A stretch of 60,652 nt of DNA from Streptomyces caelestis (lineage in GTDB: Bacteria > Actinomycetota > Actinomycetes > Streptomycetales > Streptomycetaceae): assembly GCF_001279005.1 (NCBI RefSeq), contig NZ_LGCN01000217.1, positions 1 through 60,652 of the forward strand, read 5' to 3'. The number at the start of each line of letters is the position of its first letter. Positions within the stretch are counted from its first letter, which is position 1. A program made the translations under genes and the position numbers. Below, piece after piece: positions 52,050-60,652 of this stretch. The notes beneath the pieces are model-generated. The model worked only from the letters and a program-made list of their open reading frames with translations. It had not been told where the DNA came from and did not search any database.

Positions 52050-53036
52050 CTATTCCCCGGCCTGTTCCGTGTCCGGCCGGATGTCGATCCGCCAGCCGGT
52101 CAGACGGGCGGCGAGGCGGGCGTTCTGCCCCTCCTTGCCGATCGCCAGGGAGAGCTGGTAGTCCGGCACGGTGACCCGGGCGGACCGGGCGGCCATGTCG
52201 ACGATGTCCACCTTGGAGACCCGGGCCGGCGACAGCGCGTTCGCCACCATCTCGGCCGGGTCGTCGGACCAGTCGACGATGTCGATCTTCTCACCGTTCA
52301 GCTCGCCCATGACGTTGCGCACCCGGCCGCCCATGGGGCCGATGCAGGCGCCCTTGGCGTTCAGACCCGAACGGGTGGAGCGTACGGCGATCTTGGTGCG
52401 GTGGCCGGCCTCGCGGGCGATCGCGGAGATCTCGACGGACCCGTCGGCGATCTCCGGCACCTCCAGGGCGAAGAGCTTCTTCACCAGGTTGGGGTGGGTG
52501 CGCGACAGGGTGACGGACGGGCCGCGCACGCCCTTGGCCACCCGGACGACGTAGCTGCGCAGCCGCATGCCGTGCGGATAGGTCTCGCCGGGCACCTGCT
52601 CCTGCACCGGCAGGATGGCCTCCAGCTTGCCGATGTCGACCAGCACGTTCTTCGGGTCGCGGCCCTGCTGGACCACTCCGGTGACGATGTCGCCCTCGCG
52701 GCCGGCGTACTCGCCGAGCGTCGCGTCGTCCTCGGCGTCGCGCAGGCGCTGCAGGATGACCTGCTTGGCCGTGGTGGCGGCGATGCGGCCGAAGCCCGAC
52801 GGGGTGTCGTCGAACGCGCGGGCCTCCTGGCCCTCCTCGAGGTCCTCGGGGTCCTCCTTCGCCCACACGGTCACATGTCCGGTCTCCCGGTTGAGCTCCA
52901 CGCGCGCGTGCCGGCGGCTTCCCTCGGTGCGGTGATAGGCGATGAGGAGGGCCGATTCGATCGCTTCGACCAGCAGGTCGAGGGAGATCTCCTTCTCCCT
53001 GACCAAGAGCCGAAGTGCACTCATGTCGATGTCCAC
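52050..53036 (-). CDS. nusA: Transcription termination/antitermination factor NusA
   Basis: 328 residues: N-terminal RNA polymerase-binding domain ([18 protein letters not shown]), an S1 domain ([19 protein letters not shown]), and two KH domains ([17 protein letters not shown] and [19 protein letters not shown]). No C-terminal acidic repeats, as in actinobacteria. GTG 53036 with GAGGAGG eight bases upstream; the frame is open to 53630 as a shadow. Two bases separate it from rimP. Confidence 0.96.
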   Translation of the reverse strand: MDIDMSALRLLVREKEISLDLLVEAIESALLIAYHRTEGSRRHARVELNRETGHVTVWAKEDPEDLEEGQEARAFDDTPSGFGRIAATTAKQVILQRLRDAEDDATLGEYAGREGDIVTGVVQQGRDPKNVLVDIGKLEAILPVQEQVPGETYPHGMRLRSYVVRVAKGVRGPSVTLSRTHPNLVKKLFALEVPEIADGSVEISAIAREAGHRTKIAVRSTRSGLNAKGACIGPMGGRVRNVMGELNGEKIDIVDWSDDPAEMVANALSPARVSKVDIVDMAARSARVTVPDYQLSLAIGKEGQNARLAARLTGWRIDIRPDTEQAGE

Positions 53037-53038
53037 GA

Positions 53039-53539
53039 TTACGCCTCCTCTTCCTTCTCGTTGTCCTTGCGGTTGAATTCGACCTGCACGCGCGCCCTGG
53101 TGATGTCGTCGAAGGCGAGCCGGCGCGCGGTGGCCCTGCGGCCCTTCACCCCGGGCACCTCGAGGTCGAGACCGTCCTCGTCCGCCTCGACGATCCTGGC
53201 GACCAGTTCGCCGCCCTCGGCCAGCTGGAACCGGACCAGGCGGCCGGTGGCGCGCACGTAGTGCCGGTGCTCGGTGAGGGGGCGCTCCGCACCCGGGGTT
53301 CCGACCTCGAGGGTGTACTCCCCGCCGCCCATCGCGTCCGTCTCGTCGAGCTTCGCCGAGAGCGCGCGGCTCACATCGGCGATCCGGTCGAGGTCCGCTC
53401 CGGTGTCGGAGTCGACGACGACGCGCAGCACACGCTTGCGGCCGACCGCGTCCACGGCGATCTCTTCGAGGTCCAGGCCCTGGGAGCTGACGAGCGGCTC
53501 CAGAAGTTCTCGAAGCCTCTCGCTCTGGGTCGTGCTCAT
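53039..53539 (-). CDS. rimP: Ribosome maturation factor RimP
   Basis: 166 residues, with [38 protein letters not shown] and [16 protein letters not shown] motifs of RimP (16S maturation). ATG 53539 with GAGGAG eight bases upstream. First gene of the rimP-nusA-ylxR-infB order shared with many bacteria. Divergent from the lipoprotein gene at 53747. Confidence 0.96.
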   Translation of the reverse strand: MSTTQSERLRELLEPLVSSQGLDLEEIAVDAVGRKRVLRVVVDSDTGADLDRIADVSRALSAKLDETDAMGGGEYTLEVGTPGAERPLTEHRHYVRATGRLVRFQLAEGGELVARIVEADEDGLDLEVPGVKGRRATARRLAFDDITRARVQVEFNRKDNEKEEEA

Positions 53540-53746
53540 CCGGGTGACTCCTCGGCCGCGTGTGCTGTTGTGGGACGGTGCGCGTGTCTGGATCAAAGGG
53601 TATCCGGTCGCGGAGGGTGTTGCCGTCCACCCGGTCACGGAGGGTGCCGCTGAGCGCCCCCGCGCGGGCGCACGGGTACGGTGATCACGGGCCCCGGCCC
53701 CTCCCTTCGTCGCTGTGTTCGTACGAGCCCCCCGAGGACGTCTGCC

Positions 53747-54280
53747 GTGCCGTTCCCCCCGCCTCCGCGTGCCCGTTCGGGGCCGCGCAGAAGGAGTCTG
53801 CTCGCCGTCGCCCCGGCGGCCCTGCTGGTGGCGGGCTGCTCCGCCGGGTCCGAGGAGTCCGGGGCCTCCGGTGGCAGCCGTCCCTCGGCCGCCGACCGGG
53901 CACGCGCGCGTGCGGCCCGGGACAGCAGGGAGCTGGCCGCGCGGTACGACGCGGTCGCGGCCGCGCATCCGAGGCTGGCGGAGCGGCTGCGTCCGCTGCG
54001 CGCGGAGGTCGTACGGCACGCGGAGGCGTTCGGGGCCGCGGCGGAGTCCTCACCGTCGCCCTCGCCGTCGTCGTCCGGGGCGGGCTCGCCCCCGGCCTCC
54101 CCGCCGGCCGCCGTGCCCGCGAAGGAGAAGGACGCCCTCGCCGGACTCGCCGCCGCCGAGCGGGAGATCGCCGACCGGCGCGCGAAGGCGCTCCTCGACG
54201 CGCCGGGCGAGCTGGCCCGGCTGCTGGCCTCGGTGGCGGCGGCCGGCGCGGCGCACGTGTACCTGCTGACGGAGGCATGA
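53747..54280 (+). CDS. Putative lipoprotein, Ala-rich helical
   Basis: 177 residues. Signal peptide with Arg-rich start and lipobox VAGC (about 28-31). The mature part is Ala/Arg/Glu-rich helix broken by a Ser/Pro linker (SPSPSPSSSG). No motif for an enzyme. GTG 53747 with GAGGA upstream. Overlaps the ferritin-like gene region by the ATGA at 54277, suggesting a coupled pair. Confidence 0.8.
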   Translation: MPFPPPPRARSGPRRRSLLAVAPAALLVAGCSAGSEESGASGGSRPSAADRARARAARDSRELAARYDAVAAAHPRLAERLRPLRAEVVRHAEAFGAAAESSPSPSPSSSGAGSPPASPPAAVPAKEKDALAGLAAAEREIADRRAKALLDAPGELARLLASVAAAGAAHVYLLTEA

Positions 54281-54282
54281 GG

Positions 54283-54756
54283 GTGAGCGAGTCGCGCGAG
54301 GCGAAGGACCGGGAGCTGCGGGCGCTGCAGGCCGCCCTGGCGGCGGAGCACGCGGCGGTGTACGGCTACGGGGTCGTCGGCGGCCGGATCGGCGCGGGCC
54401 GCCGTGCCGAGGCACGGACGGCGTACGACGCGCACCGGGCGCGCAGGGACGCGCTGGTGCGCGCGGTGCAGGACGCGGGGGGCGCGCCCGTCGCCGCCGC
54501 CGCGGGGTACGCGCTGCCGTTCCCGGTGCCGGACGCCGCGGCGGCGGTCCGGCTGGCGGCGGAGCTGGAGGACAGGGTGGCCGGGGTCTACGCCGACCTG
54601 GTGCGCGCGAGCGGGGGCGAGCAGCGGCGGGGGGCCGCCGAGGCGATGCGGGAGGCGGCGGTGCGGTCGGTGCGCTGGAGCGGCGGGAGCGTAGCCTTCC
54701 CTGGGCTCGCCGAGCGGGGCGGCACGGCTTCGGGGACCCCGGCGCCGACGGCGTGA
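54283..54756 (+). CDS. Ferritin-like DUF4439 protein
   Basis: 157 residues, four-helix bundle pattern: LRALQAALAAEHAAVYGYGVVGGR (a ferritin-like helix with E-x-x-H), then AYDAHRARRDAL and a second helical pair. DUF4439 proteins are predicted di-metal-fold proteins of unknown role. GGAGG sits seven bases before GTG 54283; the ATG at 54277 overlaps the lipoprotein stop but is too close to that site. I therefore prefer GTG. Confidence 0.85.
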   Translation: MSESREAKDRELRALQAALAAEHAAVYGYGVVGGRIGAGRRAEARTAYDAHRARRDALVRAVQDAGGAPVAAAAGYALPFPVPDAAAAVRLAAELEDRVAGVYADLVRASGGEQRRGAAEAMREAAVRSVRWSGGSVAFPGLAERGGTASGTPAPTA

Positions 54757-54798
54757 CGGGGCGGGCACCGCGTACAGCAGGAAGGGAACGACTCGCGC

Positions 54799-55704
54799 AT
54801 GGTCTTCGAACCGCCGAAGCGTCTGGTGAGGGCGCTCCGTGAGACGGCGCCCGAGGGCGACGACTGGCTGGAGAGGCTGCCGGAGGCGGCGCGCGAAGCC
54901 GTCGCACGGTGCGAGTTGACCGTGGAGCGGGTGCAGGTGCCGGGCGGGCGCAGCAGCCTGGTCGTGCTGGTGCGCACGGCCGACGGGACGCCCGCCGTGC
55001 TGAAGCTGGCGCCGCCCCGGGCGCGCCCGGGGAGCGAGCGGGCCGCGCTGGCCCACTGGGGCGGTCTGGGGGCGGTCCGGCTGCTGGAGCCGGCTCCGGG
55101 CGCGACCGAGGGGGTGCTGCTGCTGGAGCGGTTGCACCCGGACGTGTCGGTGCGGTCACTGCCGGAGGCGAAGGCGTTGCTGGAGGCGGCGGGGACGCTG
55201 CGCCGGCTCTGGGTGGACCCGCCGGAGGGGCACGGTTTCGAGACGGTGGCCGAGCGGACGGGGCGGCAGGCCCGGGCCATGCGGGCGAGCGCGGTGGCCG
55301 ACCCGGAGGTGGCTCCGCTGGTGGAGGCGGCGCTGACGGCCCGCGAGGAGCTGTTGGCGGCGCCGCCCGAGCAGCGGCTGCTGCACGGCACGTTCCGGCA
55401 GAGCAAGGTGCTGTCCGGGGAGCGGATGCCGTGGCTGGCGGTGGGACCGGATCCGGTGGTCGGTGAGCACGCGTTCGATCTGGCGCGGCTGGTGCGGGAC
55501 CGGGTGGAGGACCTCATCGCGCAGGCGTCGGGGGCGACGACGACGCGGCGGCGGGTGAAGCGGCTGGCGGAGTCGCTGGAGGTCGACCGGGAGCGGCTGC
55601 GGGGGTGGACGCTGTTCCGGGCGGTGGAGTCGGGGGTGCGGGCCCGCCGCGTGGGCCGGGAGCGGGACGCGGAACTCCTCCTGGAGTTCGCGAGCTGGCT
55701 CTAG
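54799..55704 (+). CDS. Aminoglycoside phosphotransferase-fold pseudokinase
   Basis: 301 residues. N-lobe lysine is kept (AVLKL, K69), and the fold text PWLAVGPDPVVGEHAFDLARLV follows APH(6)-type kinases. But the catalytic loop, usually HGDLHPGNVL, reads HGTFRQSKVL (196-205): the catalytic Asp is Thr198 and the metal Asn is Lys203. The second metal Asp (usual IDP) is Gly216. It is thus unlikely to transfer phosphate. It is not obviously decayed, since the frame is intact and codon use normal. Stands alone downstream of the ferritin-like gene. Confidence 0.85.
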   Translation: MVFEPPKRLVRALRETAPEGDDWLERLPEAAREAVARCELTVERVQVPGGRSSLVVLVRTADGTPAVLKLAPPRARPGSERAALAHWGGLGAVRLLEPAPGATEGVLLLERLHPDVSVRSLPEAKALLEAAGTLRRLWVDPPEGHGFETVAERTGRQARAMRASAVADPEVAPLVEAALTAREELLAAPPEQRLLHGTFRQSKVLSGERMPWLAVGPDPVVGEHAFDLARLVRDRVEDLIAQASGATTTRRRVKRLAESLEVDRERLRGWTLFRAVESGVRARRVGRERDAELLLEFASWL

Positions 55705-55943
55705 CCGTGTCGATCGGGCAGGCCGGTGACGCGGCCCGGCTGACGGGTGGCCGCCGATGCCAGTGCGGGGTCGGCGGTGGATGTCGCCGTCCACACCGAA
55801 CCCGGAAGGCCCTCACCCGTTCGAGCACCCGGCACGCGTGTCACCGATGTCCCGGGACAGCACATCCAGGACCTGTTCCCGTTGCGGGGCCTCCGTCGCA
55901 CTTCCGCGCCGTGGTCCGTCGGGGCGGGGACGGCGGGCGGAGC

Positions 55944-56350
55944 GACCCGGAGGAGACGGCGGCGGCACTGTTCAAGGTCACCGGCGACGGGCCGGTGCCG
56001 CGCTCCACGATCAGCCCGGTCCGGCTGCGCGCCGGTCGGATCGCCGGCGGCGCCTGCCTGACCGTCCTGCACACGGGCTTCCTGCGCGGGGCCGGGCAGT
56101 CGGAGGAGCGGATCGCCTCGGTGGCGTCCTGGTGGGACTCGCCGTACTTCACCGGAGTCGAGCGCGCCGGCCCTCGTGGAAGCCGTGCCGCAGCCGCCCG
56201 CGGACGGCGAGCGGGTCTCCGACGCGCCGTGCGGGCGGCCGGGCACTACGGGCCGAAGGCGCTCGCCACCCCGATGTTCGCGAGCGGCCAGGTCGACTTC
56301 CTCACCGCCGTCGCGCTCATCACCGAGCCGGCGCCCGGCCGGTCCTTCAC
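55944..56350 (+). pseudogene. Frameshifted AhpD/carboxymuconolactone decarboxylase-like gene
   Basis: Frame 3 (coordinates divisible by 3) reads PEETAAALFKVTGDGPVPR ... LTVLHTGFLRGAGQSEERI ... YFTGVERA; then one frame over reads LVEAVPQPPADGERVSD (from 56173); then back to the first frame at about 56232 it reads HYGPKALATPMFASGQVDF. Joined, this follows AhpD-like proteins (ASxINGCxxCxxxHTxxxRxxGExxERI ... PYFTxAERAxLxLxEAV ... EKALAxLxxAIxxINxF). The expected CxxC is not intact (GGACLTVLHT). No start codon or upstream part was clear; 55705-55943 holds nothing I recognise. Confidence 0.7.
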
Positions 56351-56399
56351 CGCCCCGTGGAAGCGAGAGGGGCCGGCTGAGACCCGGACTGGACGAGAC

Positions 56400-56434
56400 C
56401 CGGGCCCGTGCGACGGCGGCCGGCACGGGCCCGG
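56400..56434 (-). terminator. Terminator of proS
   Basis: Inverted repeat, 12-base arms (56400-56411 and 56423-56434), 11-base loop, 8 bases after the proS stop. Confidence 0.85.
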
Positions 56435-56442
56435 TGACGCCG

Positions 56443-58143
56443 TTACGCCGTGAGGCGGGCGACCGCCTCGTCGACCGTGAGTTCCTCGCGCTCGCCGGTG
56501 CGGCGGTCCTTGAGTTCGACGACGCCCTCGGCGGCGCGGCGGCCCGCGACCAGGATCCGCGGGACGCCGATCAGCTCCGAGTCGGTGAACTTCACGCCCG
56601 GGGAGACGCCGGGGCGGTCGTCGACCAGGACGCGCAGGCCCGCGGCGGACAGCTTCTCGGAGACGTCCAGGGCCAGCTCGGTCTGGAGAGCCTTGCCCGC
56701 GGCGACCACGTGGACGTCGGCCGGGGCGACCTCCGCCGGCCAGCACAGGCCCTTGTCGTCGGCGGTCTGCTCGGCGAGCGCCGCCACCGCGCGGGAGACG
56801 CCGATGCCGTAGGAACCCATGGTGACGCGGACCGGCTTGCCGTTCTGGCCCAGCACGTCGAGCTTGAGGGCGTCGGCGTACTTGCGGCCCAGCTGGAAGA
56901 TGTGGCCGATCTCGATGGCGCGGTCCAGACGCAGACCCGTGCCGCACGCGGGGCACGGGTCGCCCTCCTGCACCACCACGACGTCCACGTACTCGTCGAC
57001 CTCGAAGTCACGGCCCGCGACCACGTTCTTCGCGTGCGTGTCGGCCTTGTTGGCGCCCGTGATCCAGGCGGTGCCCGGCGCCACGCGCGGGTCGGCGACG
57101 TACTTCACCTTGCCCAGGCCCTGCGGGCCGACGTAGCCGCGCACCAGGTCGGGGCGGGCCATGAAGTCGGCCTCGGTGACCATTTCCACGGCGGCCGGGG
57201 CGAAGTGCGCCTCGACCTTGCCCATGTCGACCTCGCGGTCGCCGGGGACGCCCACGGCGACGATCTCGCCGTCGACCTTGACCAGCAGGTTCTTCAGCGT
57301 GGCCGAGGCCTCGACGCCGAGCGAGGCGGCGAGGGTCTCGATGGTCGGGGTGTCGGGGGTGGGGATCTCCTCGGCGGCCGGGACGCCGGCGGCGTCGACC
57401 GGCTTCAGCTCGTAGGCGATCGCCTCGGTGTTCGCGGCGAAGTCGCAGTTCGGGCAGTCCGCGAAGGTGTCCTCACCGGCTTCCGCGGGGGCGAGGAACT
57501 CCTCGGACTTGGAGCCGCCCATGGCGCCGGCGGTGGCCGCGCAGATGCGGTAGTCGAGGCCGAGGCGCTCGAAGACCCTCTGGTACGCCTGGCGGTGCAG
57601 GGCGTACGACTTCGCCAGGCCCTCGTCCTCCAGGTCGAAGGAGTAGGAGTCCTTCATCAGGAACTCGCGGCCGCGCAGGATGCCGGCGCGGGGGCGGGCC
57701 TCGTCCCGGTACTTGCTCTGGATCTGGTAGAGGATCACCGGCAGGTCCTTGTAGGAGGACGCCTGGTCCTTCACCATCAGGGTGAAGATCTCCTCGTGGG
57801 TGGGTCCGAGGAGGTAGTCGCCGCCCTTGCGGTCCTGGAGGCGGAACAGCTCGGGGCCGTACTCGTCCCAGCGGCCGGTCGCCTCGTAGGGCTCGCGCGG
57901 CAGCAGGGCGGGGAGCAGCACCTCCTGGGCGCCGATGGCGTCCATCTCCTCGCGGACGACGCGCTCGACGTTGGCGAGGACCTTCTTGCCGAGGGGCAGC
58001 CAGGTCCAGATGCCGGCGGCGGTGCGGCGCACGTAGCCGGCCCGGACGAGAAGCTTGTGGCTGAGGACCTCGGCGTCCGCCGGGTCGTCGCGCAGCGTCT
58101 TCGCCATCAACTGGGACATGCGCTGGACCGGTGCGTTCGCCAT
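56443..58143 (-). CDS. proS: Prolyl-tRNA synthetase (bacterial type with editing insertion)
   Basis: 566 residues, class II: motif 1 [20 protein letters not shown], motif 2 [25 protein letters not shown] text (about 145-165), the INS editing domain (about 230-400) with [11 protein letters not shown], motif 3 [12 protein letters not shown] (about 440) and a C-terminal anticodon-binding domain. Ligates proline to tRNA-Pro. A GNAT gene lies 88 bases upstream. Confidence 0.96.
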   Translation of the reverse strand: MANAPVQRMSQLMAKTLRDDPADAEVLSHKLLVRAGYVRRTAAGIWTWLPLGKKVLANVERVVREEMDAIGAQEVLLPALLPREPYEATGRWDEYGPELFRLQDRKGGDYLLGPTHEEIFTLMVKDQASSYKDLPVILYQIQSKYRDEARPRAGILRGREFLMKDSYSFDLEDEGLAKSYALHRQAYQRVFERLGLDYRICAATAGAMGGSKSEEFLAPAEAGEDTFADCPNCDFAANTEAIAYELKPVDAAGVPAAEEIPTPDTPTIETLAASLGVEASATLKNLLVKVDGEIVAVGVPGDREVDMGKVEAHFAPAAVEMVTEADFMARPDLVRGYVGPQGLGKVKYVADPRVAPGTAWITGANKADTHAKNVVAGRDFEVDEYVDVVVVQEGDPCPACGTGLRLDRAIEIGHIFQLGRKYADALKLDVLGQNGKPVRVTMGSYGIGVSRAVAALAEQTADDKGLCWPAEVAPADVHVVAAGKALQTELALDVSEKLSAAGLRVLVDDRPGVSPGVKFTDSELIGVPRILVAGRRAAEGVVELKDRRTGEREELTVDEAVARLTA

Positions 58144-58231
58144 GGTTCTCGTACTCCTGCTGCGTCTGGGTGGATGACAGGGAGGTTAGCCGGGCGGGAC
58201 GCGGCGGCGGAAATCGATTGTCCGCCGTCCG

Positions 58232-58798
58232 CTACCCGCGGGGGAGCGGCAGCGGGGCGCCCATGACGGCGTACGGCTTGACGGCGCTGGGGAAGTGGAC
58301 CTGGCGGGCGAGGTCCTGGTAGCCGAGCGAGCGGTACAGGTGACGGGCCGGGCTCTCGACGTCGATGGCGGAGAGGATGGAGCGGGGCTCGTCGGCGCCG
58401 TCGGTGATCGTGGTGATCAGGGCGCGGCCGATGCCGTGCTTCTGGTACCGGGGGTGGACGTGCAGCTCGGTGATGACGAAGGAGTCGTCGAGCCAGTCGT
58501 CGTGGCCCCGGGCGCGCAGATAGGGCTCGACGACGGTGGACCACCAGTGGGTGCGGTCGTTGGGCATGCCGTAGACGAAGCCGACCAGGTGGCCCTCGAC
58601 GGTGGCGCCGAAGGCGCGGGCGCCGGGGAAGGTCATGTGGCGCAGCACGATCTGCCGGCGTACGGCCACCTCGTCGGGACCGAGCCCGAACGCCACCGCC
58701 TGCACCGCCAGCGCCTCGTCGACGTGGCCGGGGAGGTCGAGGGGGCCGATCACGATGTCGTCGGGGTGGGAGCGGCCGTGACCGGGAAAGCGCACCAT
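58232..58798 (-). CDS. GNAT N-acetyltransferase
   Basis: 188 residues. Acetyl-CoA motif A: VHPRYQKHGIGRALI (about 115-129, the R/Q-x-x-G-x-G/A type), with LYRSLGYQ (motif B) near residue 155. Substrate unknown. ATG 58798. Could be cotranscribed with the neighbouring second GNAT gene (43 bases upstream) and proS (88 bases downstream). Confidence 0.88.
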   Translation of the reverse strand: MVRFPGHGRSHPDDIVIGPLDLPGHVDEALAVQAVAFGLGPDEVAVRRQIVLRHMTFPGARAFGATVEGHLVGFVYGMPNDRTHWWSTVVEPYLRARGHDDWLDDSFVITELHVHPRYQKHGIGRALITTITDGADEPRSILSAIDVESPARHLYRSLGYQDLARQVHFPSAVKPYAVMGAPLPLPRG

Positions 58799-58841
58799 GC
58801 CGGGGAGACTACAGGCCGGGGGGACCGCACGGCGTGCCCCG

Positions 58842-59690
58842 TCAGAACAGCACGCTCATGAAGGCGCCGACCTCTTGGAAGCCCACCTTCTCGTACGTCC
58901 TGCGGGCGGGCGTGTTGAAGTCGTTGACGTAGAGGCTCGCCACGGGGGCTATCTCCGTCAGGGCGTAGCGGAGGACGGCCGCCATACCGGGTGCGGCGAC
59001 GCCCTTCCCCCGGTGCTCGGGGGCCACCCAGACGCCCTGGATCTGGCAGGCGCGGTCGGTCGCGGCGCCGATCTCGGCCTTGAAGACGACCTTGCCGTCG
59101 GCGTCGAAGCGGGCGAAGGAGCGGCCGGCGCCGACGAGTTCGGCGACCCGGGCCTGGTAGATCAGGCCGCCGTCACCGGCCAGCGGGGAGATGCCGACCT
59201 CCTCGGTGAACATCGCCACGCACGCCGGCATGATCGTCTCCAGTTCGTCCTTGCGGACGCGGCGGACGAAGGGGTCCGGGGCTATGACGTCGGACATCCG
59301 GTCGGTGACCATGAGGGGCTGGTGGGCGCGGACCTCGCGGGCCGGGCCCCATTGGGGTTCGAGCAGCCGCCAGAGCGCGGCGGTGGGCTCGGCCGGGCCG
59401 ACGACGGAGGAGCAGCGGCGGCCGGCCCGGCGGGCGCGGTCGGCGAAGGCGCGGACGGCCCGGGGGGTGGCGCAGATGGGCACCAGGTTGGCGCCGGCGT
59501 AGCACAGGGAGGTCAGGACGCCCCCCTCGTACCAGCCCCACATCTCGCCGCCGAGCCGCCACGGGTCCAGGCCCGCGATCCGGACGCGGGCCGTCACGAA
59601 GGCGTTCGCGACCGGCTCGCGGTCGAGTACGGCGAGTGCGGCGTCCAGGTCGCTCGGTTCGAGGACCCGGGATGTGGTCTGCGTCAACAC
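58842..59690 (-). CDS. GNAT N-acetyltransferase
   Basis: 282 residues with a long N-terminal half and a C-terminal GNAT domain: VAPEHRGKGVAAPGMAAVL (about 213-231) is the acetyl-CoA motif, then YVNDFNTPARRTYEKVGF. GTG 59690 with GAGG eight bases upstream; the open frame to 59732 is a weaker choice. Similar in layout to actinobacterial DUF4081-type GNAT proteins, whose substrate is unknown. 144 bases lie between its start and the ispG stop. Confidence 0.88.
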   Translation of the reverse strand: MLTQTTSRVLEPSDLDAALAVLDREPVANAFVTARVRIAGLDPWRLGGEMWGWYEGGVLTSLCYAGANLVPICATPRAVRAFADRARRAGRRCSSVVGPAEPTAALWRLLEPQWGPAREVRAHQPLMVTDRMSDVIAPDPFVRRVRKDELETIMPACVAMFTEEVGISPLAGDGGLIYQARVAELVGAGRSFARFDADGKVVFKAEIGAATDRACQIQGVWVAPEHRGKGVAAPGMAAVLRYALTEIAPVASLYVNDFNTPARRTYEKVGFQEVGAFMSVLF

Positions 59691-59834
59691 GCGCGGGGCC
59701 TCACACACGGGGGTCTGCTGATGTCTCCGCACTGTACCCGCGGAATCCGGGGGACGCCGCCCCCGGACCCCGCTCCGGTCCGCGGCCGGCCTCGTCCCCG
59801 GACGCCGAAGGGGCCGGCGGACCGGCCGGCGTCG

Positions 59835-60652
59835 TCAGCCGGCCACCGAGATCTGCGGCTCGCCCGACGTCACGCCGTCCTTCTCCATCTCCTCGGCGAT
59901 CTTCATCGCCTCCTCGATCAGCGTCTCCACGATCTTCGACTCGGGCACGGTCTTGATGACCTCGCCCTTCACGAAGATCTGGCCCTTGCCGTTGCCGGAG
60001 GCGACGCCGAGGTCGGCCTCGCGGGCCTCGCCGGGGCCGTTGACCACACAGCCCATCGACGCGCAGCGGCACCTCCATGCCGGTGAGGCCGGCGGTGACC
60101 TCCTCGGCGAGCTTGTAGACGTCGACCTGGGCGCGGCCGCAGGACGGGCAGGAGACGATCTCCAGGCCGCGCTGCCGCAGGTTCAGCGACTCCAGGATCT
60201 GGATGCCGACCTTGATCTCCTCGACCGGCGGGGCCGACAGCGAGACGCGGATGGTGTCGCCGATGCCCTGGGAGAGGAGCGCGCCGAAGGCGACGGCCGA
60301 CTTGATGGTGCCCTGGAAGGCGGGGCCGGCCTCGGTGACGCCGAGGTGGAGGGGGTAGTCGCACTGGGCGGCGAGCTGCCGGTACGCCTCGACCATGACG
60401 ACCGGGTCGTTGTGCTTGACGGAGATCTTGATGTCCCGGAAGTCGTGCTCCTCGAAGAGGGACGCCTCCCACAGGGCGGACTCGGCCAGCGCCTCGGGGG
60501 TCGCCTTGCCGTACTTCTGGAGCAGGCGCCGGTCCAGCGAGCCGGCGTTCACGCCGATGCGGATCGGGGTGCCGTGGTCCCTGGCCGCCTTGGCGATCTC
60601 CTTGACCTTGTCGTCGAACTGCTTGATGTTGCCGGGGTTCACGCGGACCGCC
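59835..60652 (-). pseudogene. ispG: ispG (gcpE), 5' end outside window, frame broken
   Basis: 4-hydroxy-3-methylbut-2-enyl diphosphate synthase of the MEP isoprenoid pathway, partial. The frame from the edge reads [31 protein letters not shown], then [11 protein letters not shown] (two Fe-S Cys) and VPLRV, where it breaks near 60056-60060. The remainder, [17 protein letters not shown] to VAG (59835-60056), is in another frame; it carries the third Fe-S Cys. Family text reads [15 protein letters not shown], so about five bases are missing. Streptomyces usually has a second ispG elsewhere. Confidence 0.85.

Overview
The window is GC-rich, actinomycete-type chromosome: GTG and TTG starts preceded by GGAGG-like sites, strong G/C third-position bias, and long G+C hairpins without U-tracts. 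The gene order (rnj-dapA-thyX ... dapB-M16 peptidase-pnp-rpsO ... ESX/type VII cluster ... ribF-truB-rbfA-DUF503-infB-ylxR-nusA-rimP ... proS ... ispG) matches what I recall of the core chromosome of Streptomyces (the SCO5745 to SCO5696 stretch of S. coelicolor). I read it as a Streptomyces or a very close relative. No tRNA, CRISPR array, prophage or biosynthetic cluster was seen.

Layout. (1) 1-10.6 kb: the left edge carries, on the minus strand, what looks like the leader of an rRNA operon lying just outside the window. Then come RNase J, DapA, ThyX, three small membrane or hypothetical genes, DapB, an M16 zinc peptidase, PNPase and ribosomal protein S15. RNA decay (rnj, pnp) and lysine/DAP plus thymidylate synthesis share this block. 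(2) 10.8-34.8 kb: a complete ESX-type (type VII) secretion locus: eccD and eccC divergent, an EsxA/EsxB WXG100 pair, two mycosins, eccB, eccE, an EccE-linked protein and an EspI/MinD-like ATPase. Inside it sit two divergent accessory modules (18.4-21.9 kb minus and 22.3-25.9 kb plus). Each pairs a small helical protein with a large WXG-type candidate substrate, and the second adds a lipoprotein. (3) 35-41.2 kb: a five-gene oligopeptide-type ABC importer with end-to-end overlaps; one ATPase carries a coding minisatellite. (4) 41.2-53.5 kb: ribF, a trypsin-like/STAND NTPase fusion whose protease active site is degenerate, then the translation/transcription block truB, rbfA, DUF503, infB, ylxR, nusA, rimP. 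(5) 53.7-60.6 kb: a lipoprotein, a ferritin-like protein, a pseudokinase of the aminoglycoside phosphotransferase fold, proS, two GNAT genes and ispG cut by the right edge.

Decay and possible errors. I see an IS3-type transposase remnant between eccC and esxA, an AhpD-like pseudogene upstream of proS, a T7SS membrane-protein gene broken by two compensating single-base shifts in G/C runs, and an ispG reading frame broken by what looks like a 5-base loss. Single-base shifts in homopolymers could be assembly errors, so these should be checked against reads.

Most interesting candidates: the 22.3-25.9 kb module (small helical partner, WXG-domain protein with a glycine-rich membrane hairpin, AT-rich lipoprotein), which resembles LXG effector/immunity organisation; and the pseudo-trypsin/STAND fusion at 42.3-46.3 kb.
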